Of a DNA stretch of 64,000 nt, positions 17,162 to 26,169 are shown one piece after another (within the stretch, counting starts at the first letter, position 1; every line of letters starts with the position of its first letter). The stretch is from contig NZ_CP084541.1 in assembly GCF_020410765.1 (NCBI RefSeq), positions 3,662,501 through 3,726,500 of the forward strand. The letters are read 5' to 3'. Position numbers and translations under genes: made by a program. The stretch is from Streptomyces marincola. Lineage in GTDB: Bacteria > Actinomycetota > Actinomycetes > Streptomycetales > Streptomycetaceae. The notes under the pieces were generated by a model. It had not been told where the DNA came from and did not search any database. It saw nothing but the letters and a program-made list of their open reading frames with translations.

Positions 17162-17671
17162 TCAGCGGCCCGGTTTCGTTTCGTAGCGGGGGCCGAGGTC
17201 GGGGCGGTCGGTGCCCTGGAGTTCCGTGACGAGCCGGTGCACCGACACCAGGTCGTGCAGCAGCACCCGGGTCCGTTCGTCGGGGAAACCCGCGGTGCGG
17301 GCGACCTCGGTCGCGTGCACGGCCTCGCCGCCGTGCCGCCGTTCCGCGTCCCCGAGTGCCTGGAACACGCGGGCGTGGTCGCTGCCGTAGTCCGGTCGGC
17401 CGCGCCCGGTGAACGTGCGGCCCGCGGGCGGCGCGGGCCGTTCCGCGGCCCTGGCGTCGGCCTGCTCCCGCGCCTCGCGGCGCTGCTTGCCGCGGTCGAG
17501 CGGCTCGGTCTTCTCCTCGTGCGTCAGCGAGGAACGGTGCGGCAGGTGCGTGCGCTGCTTCGAGCCGCCGGTGGTCGCGCCCCGTTCGCTGGGGCGCTCG
17601 CCGGCCCGCTCGGCCGCGCGTGCCGCGCTCCGCCGCTGTTCCTCGTTGCCCTCGACCTTCTTGCGCACCAT
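17162..17671 (-). CDS. conserved Streptomyces hypothetical protein, basic and low-complexity N terminus
   Basis: I do not recognise a named family for this 169-residue protein. Residues 1-90 are highly charged, rich in Arg, Glu and Ala (likely disordered). Residues about 95-165 look folded, with a predicted winged-helix-like order (DHARVFQALGDAERRHGGEAVHATEVARTAGFPDE then VLLHDLVSVHRLVTELQGTD). This suggests nucleic-acid or protein binding. The reading frame has normal codon bias, a good ATG with GGAGG-like sequence upstream and a terminator after the stop. It shares its direction with the DUF2795 gene 100 bases upstream. Confidence 0.7.
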   Translation of the reverse strand: MVRKKVEGNEEQRRSAARAAERAGERPSERGATTGGSKQRTHLPHRSSLTHEEKTEPLDRGKQRREAREQADARAAERPAPPAGRTFTGRGRPDYGSDHARVFQALGDAERRHGGEAVHATEVARTAGFPDERTRVLLHDLVSVHRLVTELQGTDRPDLGPRYETKPGR

Positions 17672-17739
17672 GACGCCTCCTTCCGGCGCTCTGCTCCGGC
17701 CGTGCTCGTGTGCTCCTGTGCTCCCGTGCTCCTGGCGCC

Positions 17740-17771
17740 GTCCGCGCCGGGCGCGCGCGCCCGGCGCGGAC
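17740..17771 (-). terminator. hairpin terminator of the DUF2795 gene
   Basis: A 15-bp near-perfect palindrome (GTCCGCGCCGGGCGC with its complement, 2-base centre) begins right at the stop codon. Confidence 0.6.
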
Positions 17772-18098
17772 TCAGCGCCGGTCGCGGTCGAGTTCCTCGG
17801 CCACCGGCGGCTTCGGCGCGTCCCGCAGCCGCTCGGCTTGCCCGGGCCTGCCGCCCTTGCGGGCCTGCTCGGCGCGCTGCGCCGCGCTCAGCCCGAGCCC
17901 GGCGTCCCCCGGCAGGCGCACGGAGCTGACCACCTCGCCGCGGTTGGCGTAGCTCTCGGGCGGGATGCCGCGCAACGCCTTGACCGCGGGCTCCGAGGCC
18001 CCGGCCCGTTTGGCGGCGAGGACCAGCTCGTCCTTGCCCGCGGGGAAGTCGACGTCCTTCACGGCGTGCAGGATCTCGTTGGCGTCTGTCGCAGCCAT
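17772..18098 (-). CDS. DUF2795 family protein
   Basis: The 108-residue protein has a DUF2795-like helical core (residues 7-60: ILHAVKDVDFPAGKDELVLAAKRAGASEPAVKALRGIPPE, then YANRGEVVSSV). This domain is common in small actinobacterial proteins; its function is unknown. The C-terminal 45 residues are charged and Pro-rich, probably disordered. ATG 18098 is chosen because GGAGGA sits 9 bases upstream. The longer open frame to 18290 is low complexity. Confidence 0.82.
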   Translation of the reverse strand: MAATDANEILHAVKDVDFPAGKDELVLAAKRAGASEPAVKALRGIPPESYANRGEVVSSVRLPGDAGLGLSAAQRAEQARKGGRPGQAERLRDAPKPPVAEELDRDRR

Positions 18099-18357
18099 GA
18101 CAGATGTCCTCCGTTCGTGCTCGCCCGTTCGCCCGGTGCCGCGCGTCCCGGGTCCGCCGCGTGCGGCGGGCCCGGCGCCCGTGGCCCGGGGCGGGGGCCG
18201 GCTTCGGCCATGCCGCCGGAGTACCCGGCACGGCCCGGCCCATTCACCTGCGCGCGGCCCGGCCCGGCCCCGCGGGCCAGCCCAGCCCACCCCAGCCCGA
18301 TCCCGCGCGTCCGGCCCGGGCGGCGGCCCCGGGCGAACGACTCGGCGGCCCCGCGCC

Positions 18358-18858
18358 TCAGCCCTCGTACGCGACGCCGTCGATCGCCTGGTAGATCCGG
18401 TTCTTCAGGTCCTCGGGTTCGGGCACGTGCCTGAGCGTGAGCATGCCCTGCTCGGAAGCCGACTGGACGCGCACCGTCCCGTACCGCATGACGCGTTCCC
18501 AGAAGGTCGCGCGGAACGACACGTCGTTCACCCGGCTGAGCGGAATGCTGGTGCCCGTCTTGTGGAAGAACCCGGCCCGCTTGTGCAGCCGCTTGGTGGT
18601 GAGGAAGTAGACCGTGGCCCGCCATTGCAGCAGCGGCACCAGCCACCACCGCACGGCCGCGACCAGCGCGGCGCCGAGCACCACCCACACCGCCGTCGCA
18701 CTCCAGTCCTCGCCGCCCGGCAGCATCCACAGCACGAGGCCCGTGACCACCGCGATGAGGCACAGCACGAGGAACTCGCTGACCATCGTGGTCCAGTGCT
18801 GCCGCGTCTCGTAGAGGAGTTCCTCGTCGTCCGCCAGGTAACGGTCCGCAAGTGCCAT
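18358..18858 (-). CDS. bacterial PH-domain (bPH2/DUF304) membrane protein
   Basis: The 166-residue protein starts with ADRYLADDEELLYETRQHW, followed by two membrane segments (about residues 26-47 and 53-75). It then has a PH-like beta domain with YFLTTKRLHKRAGFFHKTGTSIPLSRVNDVSFRATFWERVMRYGTV. These proteins are membrane-anchored with the PH domain in the cytoplasm; their role is not established. The ATG at 18858 fits the family N terminus. It is divergent from the next gene across 118 bases. Confidence 0.88.
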   Translation of the reverse strand: MALADRYLADDEELLYETRQHWTTMVSEFLVLCLIAVVTGLVLWMLPGGEDWSATAVWVVLGAALVAAVRWWLVPLLQWRATVYFLTTKRLHKRAGFFHKTGTSIPLSRVNDVSFRATFWERVMRYGTVRVQSASEQGMLTLRHVPEPEDLKNRIYQAIDGVAYEG

Positions 18859-18976
18859 GCGCGCATCGTGACACAGCGTTCCGGCCCCGGGGCCGCGGTC
18901 CCGCGACTCGGTACGCCCCTGTGACCTCGCTCCCGCACGGCCGCCGACGGGCGGCGATGGACGTAAGCTCCGTGCC

Positions 18977-19783
18977 ATGTCTGCCGTCCGCCGCAAGGTC
19001 CGCGTCCACCCCCCGGCACGCGTCCGCGACGCGTTGCTCGCCCAGGTGGAGTTCGTCCGGCTGGCGGCCAGGGAGATCGCGGACGAGGCGCAGGCGGCGC
19101 CGTCCGGGCTGCCGGGCTGGGACGTCGGCACGCTGCTCGTCCACATCGCCGGCCAGATCGACGCGCTGCCGCGGCTGCTCGCCCAGCCGCCGCCCCGGGC
19201 GGCGCGCCCGGAGCTGGGGGCGGCCGAGTGGGCGACCTCGACCGGGGCCGTGGCCGACGTGCTGGCCGACAGGACCAGGCAGGACGCGGCCGTGGTCCGC
19301 GACCGGATCGCGGCGATGGACGCCGCCGCCGAGGAACTTGAGGCGGTGGTCGAGACGGGCGTGCGCGAGGACGTGCTGCTGCCGCACCGGTTCGGCGCGA
19401 TGCGCGCCCTGGACTTCACCGTGACCCGCGTCGTCGAACTGGTCGTGCACAGCGACGACCTGACCCGCGCCCTCGGCCGCCCGGTGCGCCTGGACCGGCA
19501 GGCCCTGGCCATCACGACGCGCGTGCTCGCCGACGCGCTCGCCGCCAAGGCGCCCGGCGCCTCGACCGAACTGCGGGTGCCGCCGTTCGCCGCCGTGCAG
19601 TGCCTGGCCGGGCCGAGGCACACCCGAGGCACCCCGCCGAACGTGGTCGAGACCGACCCGGTGACGTGGCTGCGGCTGGCCGCGGGGCGCACCGCGTGGG
19701 ACGCGGCCGTGGCCTCGGGGCGGCTGCGCGCGAGCGGGGAGCGGGCGGGCGCGCTCGCGGGCGAGCTGCCCGTGCTCGGCTGA
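18977..19783 (+). CDS. maleylpyruvate isomerase family mycothiol-dependent enzyme-like protein
   Basis: The 268-residue protein has the DinB-like N-terminal four-helix bundle of the mycothiol-dependent isomerase family (about 20-185). Metal-ligand candidates are His in LLVHIAGQ and in RVVELVVHSDDL, and a conserved LDFTVTRVVELVVHSDDLTRAL. A C-terminal SCP2-like domain (about 195-265, with DPVTWLRLAAGRTAWDAAVASG) follows. Most members have unknown substrates, and mycothiol use is inferred from the family. It is upstream of purF in the same direction, but purF has its own promoter. Confidence 0.85.
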   Translation: MSAVRRKVRVHPPARVRDALLAQVEFVRLAAREIADEAQAAPSGLPGWDVGTLLVHIAGQIDALPRLLAQPPPRAARPELGAAEWATSTGAVADVLADRTRQDAAVVRDRIAAMDAAAEELEAVVETGVREDVLLPHRFGAMRALDFTVTRVVELVVHSDDLTRALGRPVRLDRQALAITTRVLADALAAKAPGASTELRVPPFAAVQCLAGPRHTRGTPPNVVETDPVTWLRLAAGRTAWDAAVASGRLRASGERAGALAGELPVLG

Positions 19784-19857
19784 GCGCTCCGCGGGCGCGG
19801 GGCCGGTATGGGGCATGTCTCACCATCCAGGGTTCTCCCCGGCCGGGCTTCCTGGCC

Positions 19858-19863
19858 TAGACT
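19858..19863 (+). promoter_or_regulatory. -10-like hexamer of purF (leaderless start)
   Basis: TAGACT ends 7 bases before the chosen GTG start of purF at 19871, which has no Shine-Dalgarno sequence. This supports a leaderless transcript and the start choice. Confidence 0.4.
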
Positions 19864-19870
19864 CGTGAAC

Positions 19871-21442
19871 GTGCCACGTGGTGACGGACGACTCAGCCAC
19901 GACCTTGACCCCGGCGAGCAGGGCCCGAAGGACGCGTGCGGCGTCTTCGGCGTCTGGGCCCCGGGCGAGGAGGTCGCCAAACTCACCTTCTTCGGGCTCT
20001 ACGCACTCCAGCACCGCGGACAGGAGTCCGCAGGCATCGCTGTGAGCGACGGCTCCAAGATCCTCGTTTTCAAGGACATGGGCCTGGTCTTCCAGGTCTT
20101 CGACGAGACCGCGCTCGGATCGCTCCAGGGCCACATCGCCGTCGGGCATGCGCGGTACTCCACGACGGGAGCCTCCACCTGGGAGAACGCCCAGCCCACC
20201 TTCCGTGCCACCGGGCACGGGTCCATCGCCCTCGCCCACAACGGCAACCTCGTGAACACCGCGGAGCTCGCCGAGCTGGTCGCCGCCCTGCCCGGAGGCC
20301 GCGGCCCCCGGCACCGGGTGGCCGCGACCAACGACACGGACCTGGTCACCGCCCTGCTCGCGGGCCAGACCGACGAGTCGGGCCGACCGCTGACCGTCGA
20401 GGAGGCCGCGCCCCTGGTGCTGCCGAAGGTCACGGGCGCCTACAGCTTCACGTTCATGGACGAGGGCACGCTGTACGCGGCGCGCGACCCGCAGGGCGTG
20501 CGCCCGCTGGTGCTCGGCCGCCTCGAACGCGGCTGGGTCGTCGCCTCGGAGACCGCCGCCCTCGACATCGTCGGCGCCTCCGTCGTGCGGGAGATCGAGC
20601 CGGGCGAGATGATCGCCGTCGACGAGCGCGGGCTCAGGTCCACGAGGTTCGCTGAAGCAAAGCCGCGGACCTGTGTCTTCGAGTACGTCTACCTCGCGCG
20701 CCCCGACACCGACATCTCCGGGCGCAACGTCTACCTCTCCCGGGTCGAGATGGGCCGCCGGCTGGCGGCCGAGGCCCCGGTGGACGCCGATCTGGTGATA
20801 CCGACGCCCGAGTCGGGCACGCCCGCCGCCGTCGGCTACGCCGAGGCGTCCGGCATCCCCTACGGCTCCGGGCTGGTGAAGAACTCCTACGTGGGCCGGA
20901 CGTTCATCCAGCCGAGCCAGACGATCAGGCAGCTCGGCATCCGGCTCAAGCTGAACCCGCTGAAGGAAGTCATCCGCGGCAAGCGGCTCGTCGTCGTCGA
21001 CGACTCGATCGTGCGCGGCAACACCCAGCGCGCCCTCGTCCGCATGCTCCGCGAGGCCGGGGCGGCCGAGGTGCACGTCCGCATCAGCTCGCCGCCCATC
21101 AAGTGGCCGTGCTTCTTCGGCATCGACTTCGCGACCCGCGCCGAGTTGATCGCCAACGGCCTGTCCGTGCGGGAGATCACCACCTCGCTCGGCGCCGACT
21201 CGCTGGCCTACATCTCGCTCGACGCGATGGTCGAGGCCACCACGATCCCCAAGGGCAACCTGTGCCGCGCCTGTTTCGACGGCGCGTACCCGATGGAGCT
21301 GCCCGACCCCGCGGTGCTCGGCAAGGACGTTCTCGAACAGCCGGGCAACGCGCCCTCGGGAGCGCTGCTCGCGGCGGGAGCGGGCGGCGGGGACGCCCCG
21401 CCGGCCGGTCCGGCCGGGCGGGCCCGCCGGACCCATCCGTGA
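19871..21442 (+). CDS. purF: amidophosphoribosyltransferase (PurF)
   Basis: PurF makes phosphoribosylamine from PRPP and glutamine, the committed purine step. The 523-residue protein has a propeptide-like N terminus with the nucleophile Cys at about residue 20 (DACGVFGVWAP). The Ntn glutaminase motifs QHRGQESAGIAV, GHARYSTTG and AHNGNLVN follow, then the phosphoribosyltransferase domain with PRPP loop VVVDDSIVRGNTQ. Cys in WPCFFGID and LCRACFDGAYP are the usual Fe-S cluster ligands of the Bacillus-type enzyme. GTG 19871 gives the expected N terminus. purM follows after 41 bases, so the two are probably cotranscribed. Confidence 0.97.
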   Translation: MPRGDGRLSHDLDPGEQGPKDACGVFGVWAPGEEVAKLTFFGLYALQHRGQESAGIAVSDGSKILVFKDMGLVFQVFDETALGSLQGHIAVGHARYSTTGASTWENAQPTFRATGHGSIALAHNGNLVNTAELAELVAALPGGRGPRHRVAATNDTDLVTALLAGQTDESGRPLTVEEAAPLVLPKVTGAYSFTFMDEGTLYAARDPQGVRPLVLGRLERGWVVASETAALDIVGASVVREIEPGEMIAVDERGLRSTRFAEAKPRTCVFEYVYLARPDTDISGRNVYLSRVEMGRRLAAEAPVDADLVIPTPESGTPAAVGYAEASGIPYGSGLVKNSYVGRTFIQPSQTIRQLGIRLKLNPLKEVIRGKRLVVVDDSIVRGNTQRALVRMLREAGAAEVHVRISSPPIKWPCFFGIDFATRAELIANGLSVREITTSLGADSLAYISLDAMVEATTIPKGNLCRACFDGAYPMELPDPAVLGKDVLEQPGNAPSGALLAAGAGGGDAPPAGPAGRARRTHP

Positions 21443-21483
21443 CCGCGCCCCGCGTGCCACCGACGACACGAGAGAACTCCCTG

Positions 21484-22563
21484 ATGAGTGAGAACGCGCC
21501 GCCCGGCGCCAGCTATGCCGCGGCCGGTGTCGACATCGAGGCGGGCGACACCGCCGTCGAGCTGATGAAGAAGTGGGTCGCCAAGGCCCAGCGCCCCGAG
21601 AGCGTCGGCGCCCTCGGCGGCTTCGCCGGCCTCTTCGACGCCTCGGCGCTGCTGCGCTACCGCCGCCCGCTGCTCGCCTCGGCCACCGACGGCGTCGGCA
21701 CCAAGGTGGTGATCGCCCAGCGGATGGACGTGCACGACACCATCGGCCACGACCTGGTCGCGATGGTCGTGGACGACCTGGTCGTGTGCGGCGCGGAACC
21801 GCTGTTCATGACCGACTACATCTGCGTGGGCAAGGTGCGCCCGGAACGGGTCGCGTCCATCGTCAAGGGCATCGCCGAGGGCTGTGTGCTGGCCGGCTGC
21901 GCGCTCGTCGGCGGCGAGACCGCCGAGCACCCCGGCCTGCTCGGACCCGACGAGTACGACGTGGCCGGCGCCGGCACCGGGGTGGTCGAGGCCGACCGGG
22001 TGCTCGGCGCGGAACGGGTCAGGGCGGGCGACGCCGTCATCGCGATGGCCTCGTCAGGACTCCACTCCAACGGGTACTCGCTCGTGCGGCACGTGTTCTT
22101 CGACCTGGCGGGTCTCACGCTCGACCGGCACGTCCCGGAGTTCGGCAGGACGCTGGGGGAGGAGCTGATCGAGCCGACCCGCATCTACAGCCTCGACTGC
22201 CTCGCGCTCATCGAGGCGACCGAGGTCCACGCCTTCGCACACGTGACGGGCGGTGGACTGGCGGCGAACCTGGCGCGGGTCGTCCCCGACGGACTGCACG
22301 CGACGGTCGAACGCGCCACGTGGACCCCGCCGCCGGTCTTCGGCGCGGTGGGTGCGGCCGGTCGGGTGGCGCGCGAGGAACTGGAGCGCACGCTGAACAT
22401 GGGCGTCGGCATGTTCGCCGTCGTCCCGCCCGACGCGGTGCCCGCGGCCCTGGCCACGCTGGCCGACCGCGGCGTGCCCGCGTGGGTGGCCGGCGAGGTC
22501 ACCGAGGCGGGGCCGGGACGGCCGGACGGGCAGGCGGCCCTCACCGGAGACCATGCGGCCTGA
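21484..22563 (+). CDS. purM: phosphoribosylformylglycinamidine cyclo-ligase (PurM)
   Basis: PurM closes the imidazole ring (FGAM to AIR, ATP-dependent). The 359-residue protein has SYAAAGVDIEAGD, the nucleotide/substrate motifs LLASATDGVGTK, GHDLVAMVVDDLVVCGAEPLFMTDYI, GCALVGGETAEHPG, ASSGLHSNGYSLVR, HVTGGGLAANLARV and a late NMGVGMFAVV. ATG 21484 follows GAGAGAACTCCCTG. A strong hairpin lies after the gene. With purF it forms a two-gene unit. Confidence 0.97.
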   Translation: MSENAPPGASYAAAGVDIEAGDTAVELMKKWVAKAQRPESVGALGGFAGLFDASALLRYRRPLLASATDGVGTKVVIAQRMDVHDTIGHDLVAMVVDDLVVCGAEPLFMTDYICVGKVRPERVASIVKGIAEGCVLAGCALVGGETAEHPGLLGPDEYDVAGAGTGVVEADRVLGAERVRAGDAVIAMASSGLHSNGYSLVRHVFFDLAGLTLDRHVPEFGRTLGEELIEPTRIYSLDCLALIEATEVHAFAHVTGGGLAANLARVVPDGLHATVERATWTPPPVFGAVGAAGRVAREELERTLNMGVGMFAVVPPDAVPAALATLADRGVPAWVAGEVTEAGPGRPDGQAALTGDHAA

Positions 22564-22660
22564 GCCGAGACCGCGGCCCGCACGCGTGCCCGCACCCGCG
22601 CCCCGACCGGGGCGCGGGCGGGCCCGGGCGCGGGCACGCGCGGGACAGGGCAGGACTGAA

Positions 22661-22685
22661 CCCGGTCCGGCGATGCCGGACCGGG
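22661..22685. terminator. bidirectional hairpin terminator between purM and the DUF3073 gene
   Basis: A perfect 10-bp stem (CCCGGTCCGG/CCGGACCGGG, 5-base loop) lies between two convergent genes. Confidence 0.7.
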
Positions 22686-22737
22686 TCGGAATCCTTCGCG
22701 TCGTCTCTTCGGTCAGCCCGAAGCGCGGTGTCGCGAG

Positions 22738-22998
22738 TCAGGCGCCGCGGCGTTTCGAGGAGCTGCCGGACGACGGCTCGTCGTCGTCGTCCTCCTCGTT
22801 GTACAACTCCGCGTACCGCGCGTACAGGTCGTCGTCCAGCTCATCGTCATCCTCAAGCCGCTCGCCGTTCGGCGGCTGCTCCGGCGTCGACGATGCACCC
22901 AGCTCCTCGGCCAGACGAGAAAGGTCCGTCCTGCCGCTGTTGTACTTCAGCTGGCGGGCGACCTTCGTCTGCTTGGCCTTGGCCCGGCCGCGCCCCAT
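22738..22998 (-). CDS. DUF3073 domain-containing protein
   Basis: The 86-residue protein begins with MGRGRAKAKQTKVARQLKYNS, the invariant basic head of the DUF3073 family found across Streptomyces next to purM. An acidic tail (LEDDDELDDDLYARYAELYNEEDDDD) and a short Ser/Arg end follow. The basic head could bind nucleic acid; the function is unknown. ATG 22998 is chosen from the family start. The upstream in-frame Met at 23028 is less likely. Confidence 0.9.
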   Translation of the reverse strand: MGRGRAKAKQTKVARQLKYNSGRTDLSRLAEELGASSTPEQPPNGERLEDDDELDDDLYARYAELYNEEDDDDEPSSGSSSKRRGA

Positions 22999-23243
22999 TG
23001 GCTCGACCCCCTCAACGACGGGGCGCAACGGCCCCGGAGTGTTGACATCCGTTCATGAATGAGAACGAGCCCTCGGACGAGAGCCCGGTCCACCGGCCTT
23101 CAACCGTACCTGCTTCCGCGACCCTACGGTACGCCGTCCGCAGGACCGGGCCGCGCGTGCGGCGACCGATGGGCCTCTCTTTGCTGGTCACCGGCGATTT
23201 TACCTTCTTTCGACGCGCGACTCGCGCGCGGGGGTGACATGTC

Positions 23244-24383
23244 TTACGTAAACGCACGTTCAGTGCTCGCCGCGTGCGCCATCCGGCGCTCGGCGATCCG
23301 GTCGGCGGCGACGACGGGCAGCACGCCCTCGGCCGCCGCGTGGCTGAAGATCTCCAGCGCCGTGTCGTAGATCTTTGCTGCCTGCTTCTTCGCACGTGCG
23401 AAATCGAAACCGTGGAGCTCGTCCGCGACCTGGATGACGCCGCCGGAGTTCACCATGTAGTCGGGGGCGTAGAGGATGTCGCGCCCGGCCAGCTCGGCGG
23501 CCACGCCGGCGTGCGCCAGCTGGTTGTTCGCCGCGCCGCACACGATGCTCGCGGTGAGCGCGGAGACGGTCGCGTCGTCGAGCGCGCCGCCGAGCGCGCA
23601 GGGCGCGTAGATGTCGAGGGCCTCGGCCGTGATCAGCTCCTCGGTCGACGCCGCCGCGGTGACCTGCGGGTGCGCGGCCAGCACCTTGGCCACCGCCTGC
23701 GCGTTGACGTCGGTGACCAGCACGCGCGCCCCCGCCTCCACGAGCAGGTCGACCAGCAGGTGCCCCACCTTGCCCACACCCGCCACGCCGACCGTGCGGC
23801 CGGCCAGCTCGGGGGCGCCCCAGCGGTGCGCGGCGCTCGCGCGCATGCCCTGGAAGACGCCGTACGCGGTGAGCACCGAGGAGTCCCCGGCCCCGCCCGC
23901 CTCGGGCGAGCGGCCCGTGGTCCAGCGGCAGGCGCGGGCCACCACGTCCATGTCCGCCACGTAGGTCCCGACGTCGCAGGCGGTGACGTAGCGCCCGCCG
24001 AGGCCCGCCACGAACCGCCCGTAGGCGAGCAGCAGGTCCTCGGTCTTGTCCTTGGCCGGGTCGCCGATGATGACCGCCTTGCCGCCGCCGTGCGGCAGGC
24101 CGGCGAGGGCGTTCTTGTAGGACATGCCGCGCGCGAGGTTCAGCGCGTCGCGCAGCGCCGCCTCCTCGGGCGCGGACTCGTCCGCGTAGGCGTGGAAGCG
24201 GGTGCCGCCCAGGGCGGGGCCCAGGGCCGTGGAGTGGATGGCGATGACGGCCTTCAGGCCGGTGGCGCGGTCCTGGCACAGCAGGACCTCTTCGTGGCCG
24301 CCCTCGGCGGAGCGGAAGAGGATGTCGAGCGCGCCCGGTTCCGCGATGGGCTCGACGCCACGGGCGGTGGCTACGTCGGTCAC
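23244..24383 (-). CDS. vdh: leucine/valine dehydrogenase (Glu/Leu/Phe/Val family)
   Basis: This NAD-dependent enzyme oxidatively deaminates branched-chain amino acids (mainly valine in Streptomyces), feeding acyl-CoA precursors. The 379-residue protein shows HSTALGPALGGTRF, the catalytic Lys region MSYKNALAGLPHGGGKAVI, CDVGTYVADMDVVARACRWTTG, a Rossmann motif VGVAGVGKVGHLLVDLL, and NNQLAHAG. The order matches S. coelicolor Vdh as I recall it, next to the DUF3073 gene and bldC. GTG 24383 has AGGAG 8 bases upstream. It is divergent from the next gene. Confidence 0.95.
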   Translation of the reverse strand: MTDVATARGVEPIAEPGALDILFRSAEGGHEEVLLCQDRATGLKAVIAIHSTALGPALGGTRFHAYADESAPEEAALRDALNLARGMSYKNALAGLPHGGGKAVIIGDPAKDKTEDLLLAYGRFVAGLGGRYVTACDVGTYVADMDVVARACRWTTGRSPEAGGAGDSSVLTAYGVFQGMRASAAHRWGAPELAGRTVGVAGVGKVGHLLVDLLVEAGARVLVTDVNAQAVAKVLAAHPQVTAAASTEELITAEALDIYAPCALGGALDDATVSALTASIVCGAANNQLAHAGVAAELAGRDILYAPDYMVNSGGVIQVADELHGFDFARAKKQAAKIYDTALEIFSHAAAEGVLPVVAADRIAERRMAHAASTERAFT

Positions 24384-24591
24384 GGTGGTGACTCCTGTAC
24401 GTCGGTGCGGATGCTCCCCGCTGGGTTGGGAGGGCATGGTGAGGACGAGACTACGGCGATCCCGGGTGCGGGGATGCCCTGGGTTGCGCGCCCTGACACG
24501 ATCGGAGGCGGAGTTCCGCGGCCCGCGCCCCCGAGCGCGCGCCGCGCGGGAGGGGCCGCCGCGAGGGCGGCCGGAGGAGAGGGAGGGCCGA

Positions 24592-25434
24592 GTGCCGAAC
24601 GTGCCGTACGCGGCGTATCTGCGGGTCTACGAGCCGCTCGCGGCCTTTCCCGAGCCGGAGCGCTCGCACTGGGCCGAGTACGCCGGGCGCGAGCGGCTGC
24701 CGACCGCCCAGGACGAGGTGCGCCACGCCCTCGCGGGGCTGGTGGCGAGGCCGCCGCGCGCGGCGCCCGTCCGGGAGAGCACCGACGCCTTCGTCACGAC
24801 GGTGGACGGCGTGCTGTGCGTGTGCCCCTGGCGGACCAGGCTGCGTTCGTGGCAGGCGCTGGGCGAGGTGGGCGACTGGCTGCTGCCCGAACCGGTGCTC
24901 GACGCGGCGCTGCCGCCCGGCGTGCGCCGGCGCGCGACCGCCGACTACCAGTCCTGGCGGGAGCGGAACCCGGACGCGAGGCCGTGGATCCGCTCGGCGC
25001 TCTGGCACGTTCCGGTGCGCTGGTTCGCGCTGTTCACGGACGAGGAACGGGTCTTCCGCAAGGCGGGCGAGGGCGCGGGGCCGGAAGCGGGGCCCGTGCT
25101 GCGCTACCGGACGCCGATGGTCCAGGCGCGCCGCAGAGTGGCCCGGGGGCTGCGCACGGTGCGCGAGGCGATGGCGCAGGGGCCGCTGGCCGAGGCGCTC
25201 ACGGACGTGGGCCGGTGGCTTGAGGAGTTCCATCCGCGCTCACTTGTCGAACTGGACTACGGCGGATTGCTCTATACGATTCCCGAGGACCAGCTCGCGG
25301 CGGACCGTTCCGCCGCGGAGGTCACCGAGGGGCTCGCCGCGCTCGCGGCGGGGGACCTCGAACGGGCGGGCCGGCTCTACGAGGAGCTGACCGACCGCTG
25401 GATGACGGTCCGCGAGCGTCAGTTCGCCAACTGA
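24592..25434 (+). CDS. conserved Streptomyces hypothetical protein
   Basis: The 280-residue soluble protein starts with VPNVPYAAYLRVYEPLAAFPEPER and continues with DAFVTTVDGVLCVCPWRTRLRSWQAL, HVPVRWFALFTDEERVF and a C-terminal VELDYGGLLYTI. I recall orthologues only in streptomycetes, between vdh and bldC; no biochemical function is known to me. The GTG start has a strong GGAGGAGAGGGAGG run just upstream. No membrane or signal segment is visible. Confidence 0.82.
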   Translation: MPNVPYAAYLRVYEPLAAFPEPERSHWAEYAGRERLPTAQDEVRHALAGLVARPPRAAPVRESTDAFVTTVDGVLCVCPWRTRLRSWQALGEVGDWLLPEPVLDAALPPGVRRRATADYQSWRERNPDARPWIRSALWHVPVRWFALFTDEERVFRKAGEGAGPEAGPVLRYRTPMVQARRRVARGLRTVREAMAQGPLAEALTDVGRWLEEFHPRSLVELDYGGLLYTIPEDQLAADRSAAEVTEGLAALAAGDLERAGRLYEELTDRWMTVRERQFAN

Positions 25435-25831
25435 ACTACGGACTAATGCCCCAAGCGTGATGGAAGGCACTGTCGGGACCTCTTGCCAACAAGTGCTCCC
25501 CTCGTGTCAAAATAGGACAAGGAGCTTGGGGCTGCCGCGGACGCCCGCCCGGCGGGTGAGGTCAGTCATCGCCCGATGACCGATCGTTACGGCGGAGTGA
25601 CTGTCCGCTATGGCATGCTCCGGTGGCTTCCGCCGAGGTTGAACACCTGAGAGGGCAATTCCATCGGTTTGGCCGACCCGGCTGGACGGATGGTGTAGTT
25701 GTAGTGCCGAGGACAAGCCGTTCGTCCTATAACCGACTCGACCCTCGTCCGCCATTTCGGGCAACGCGGGTCAAGGTGCAGAATTTAGAGGAAAGAACCG
25801 TGATGGTTCGGTTCTCCCGAGGAGGCCGCTC
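25435..25831 (+). other. 397-base bldC upstream region/possible long leader
   Basis: This stretch is lower in GC than flanking genes and has no supported gene. It contains a hairpin (GAACC-GTGAT-GGTTC, 25795-25809) with a second GGTTCT copy at 25810-25815 that could pair alternatively, just before the bldC ribosome binding site. The upstream part (25440-25640) should hold the promoters; AT-rich TATAAC-like and TAGAGG-like words occur at about 25730 and 25785. Confidence 0.5.
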
Positions 25832-26038
25832 ATGACCGCTCGCACCCCTGATGCCGAGCCGCTGCTGACCCCGGCTGAGGTTGCCACGATGTTCCGCGTA
25901 GACCCGAAAACGGTCACACGCTGGGCAAAGGCGGGCAAGCTCACGTCAATCCGCACGCTCGGTGGGCACCGCCGCTACCGCGAAGCGGAGGTGCGCGCAC
26001 TGCTGGCGGGCATCCCGCAGCAGCGTGGCGAGGCCTGA
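25832..26038 (+). CDS. bldC: developmental regulator BldC (MerR-like)
   Basis: This 68-residue DNA-binding protein is a MerR-type winged helix without an effector domain (LLTPAEVATMFRVDPKTVTRWAKAGKLTSIRTLGGHRRYREAEVRALL). BldC binds direct repeats cooperatively and delays entry into development in Streptomyces. The sequence corresponds to the nearly invariant BldC I remember. ATG 25832 has GAGGAGG upstream. It is flanked by the vdh-side hypothetical and by tRNA-Asp/hrpA, as in S. coelicolor. Confidence 0.97.
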   Translation: MTARTPDAEPLLTPAEVATMFRVDPKTVTRWAKAGKLTSIRTLGGHRRYREAEVRALLAGIPQQRGEA

Positions 26039-26090
26039 GCAACACCGCACGACCCAGGCTCCGGGGCCCCCACCTCGGCCGCTTGACCCC

Positions 26091-26130
26091 AGATCGCGTC
26101 GGACTCCGCCGGGTCCGGCGCGATCTTTTT
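26091..26130 (+). terminator. rho-independent terminator of bldC
   Basis: AGATCGCG and CGCGATCT form the outer stem, with additional inner pairing, and TTTTT follows (26126-26130). It is one of the few textbook terminators here. Confidence 0.88.
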
Positions 26131-26157
26131 GTGCCCGGGAGCGGCGCCGGAACCCAC

Positions 26158-26169
26158 GTGCAATTGCAC
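26158..26169. promoter_or_regulatory. AT-rich palindrome GTGCAATTGCAC
   Basis: This perfect 12-base palindrome sits in a short AT-rich patch (26155-26190, including CATATTAAATT) between bldC and tRNA-Asp. Its role is unknown; it may be an operator or a relic of an integrated element. Confidence 0.3.
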
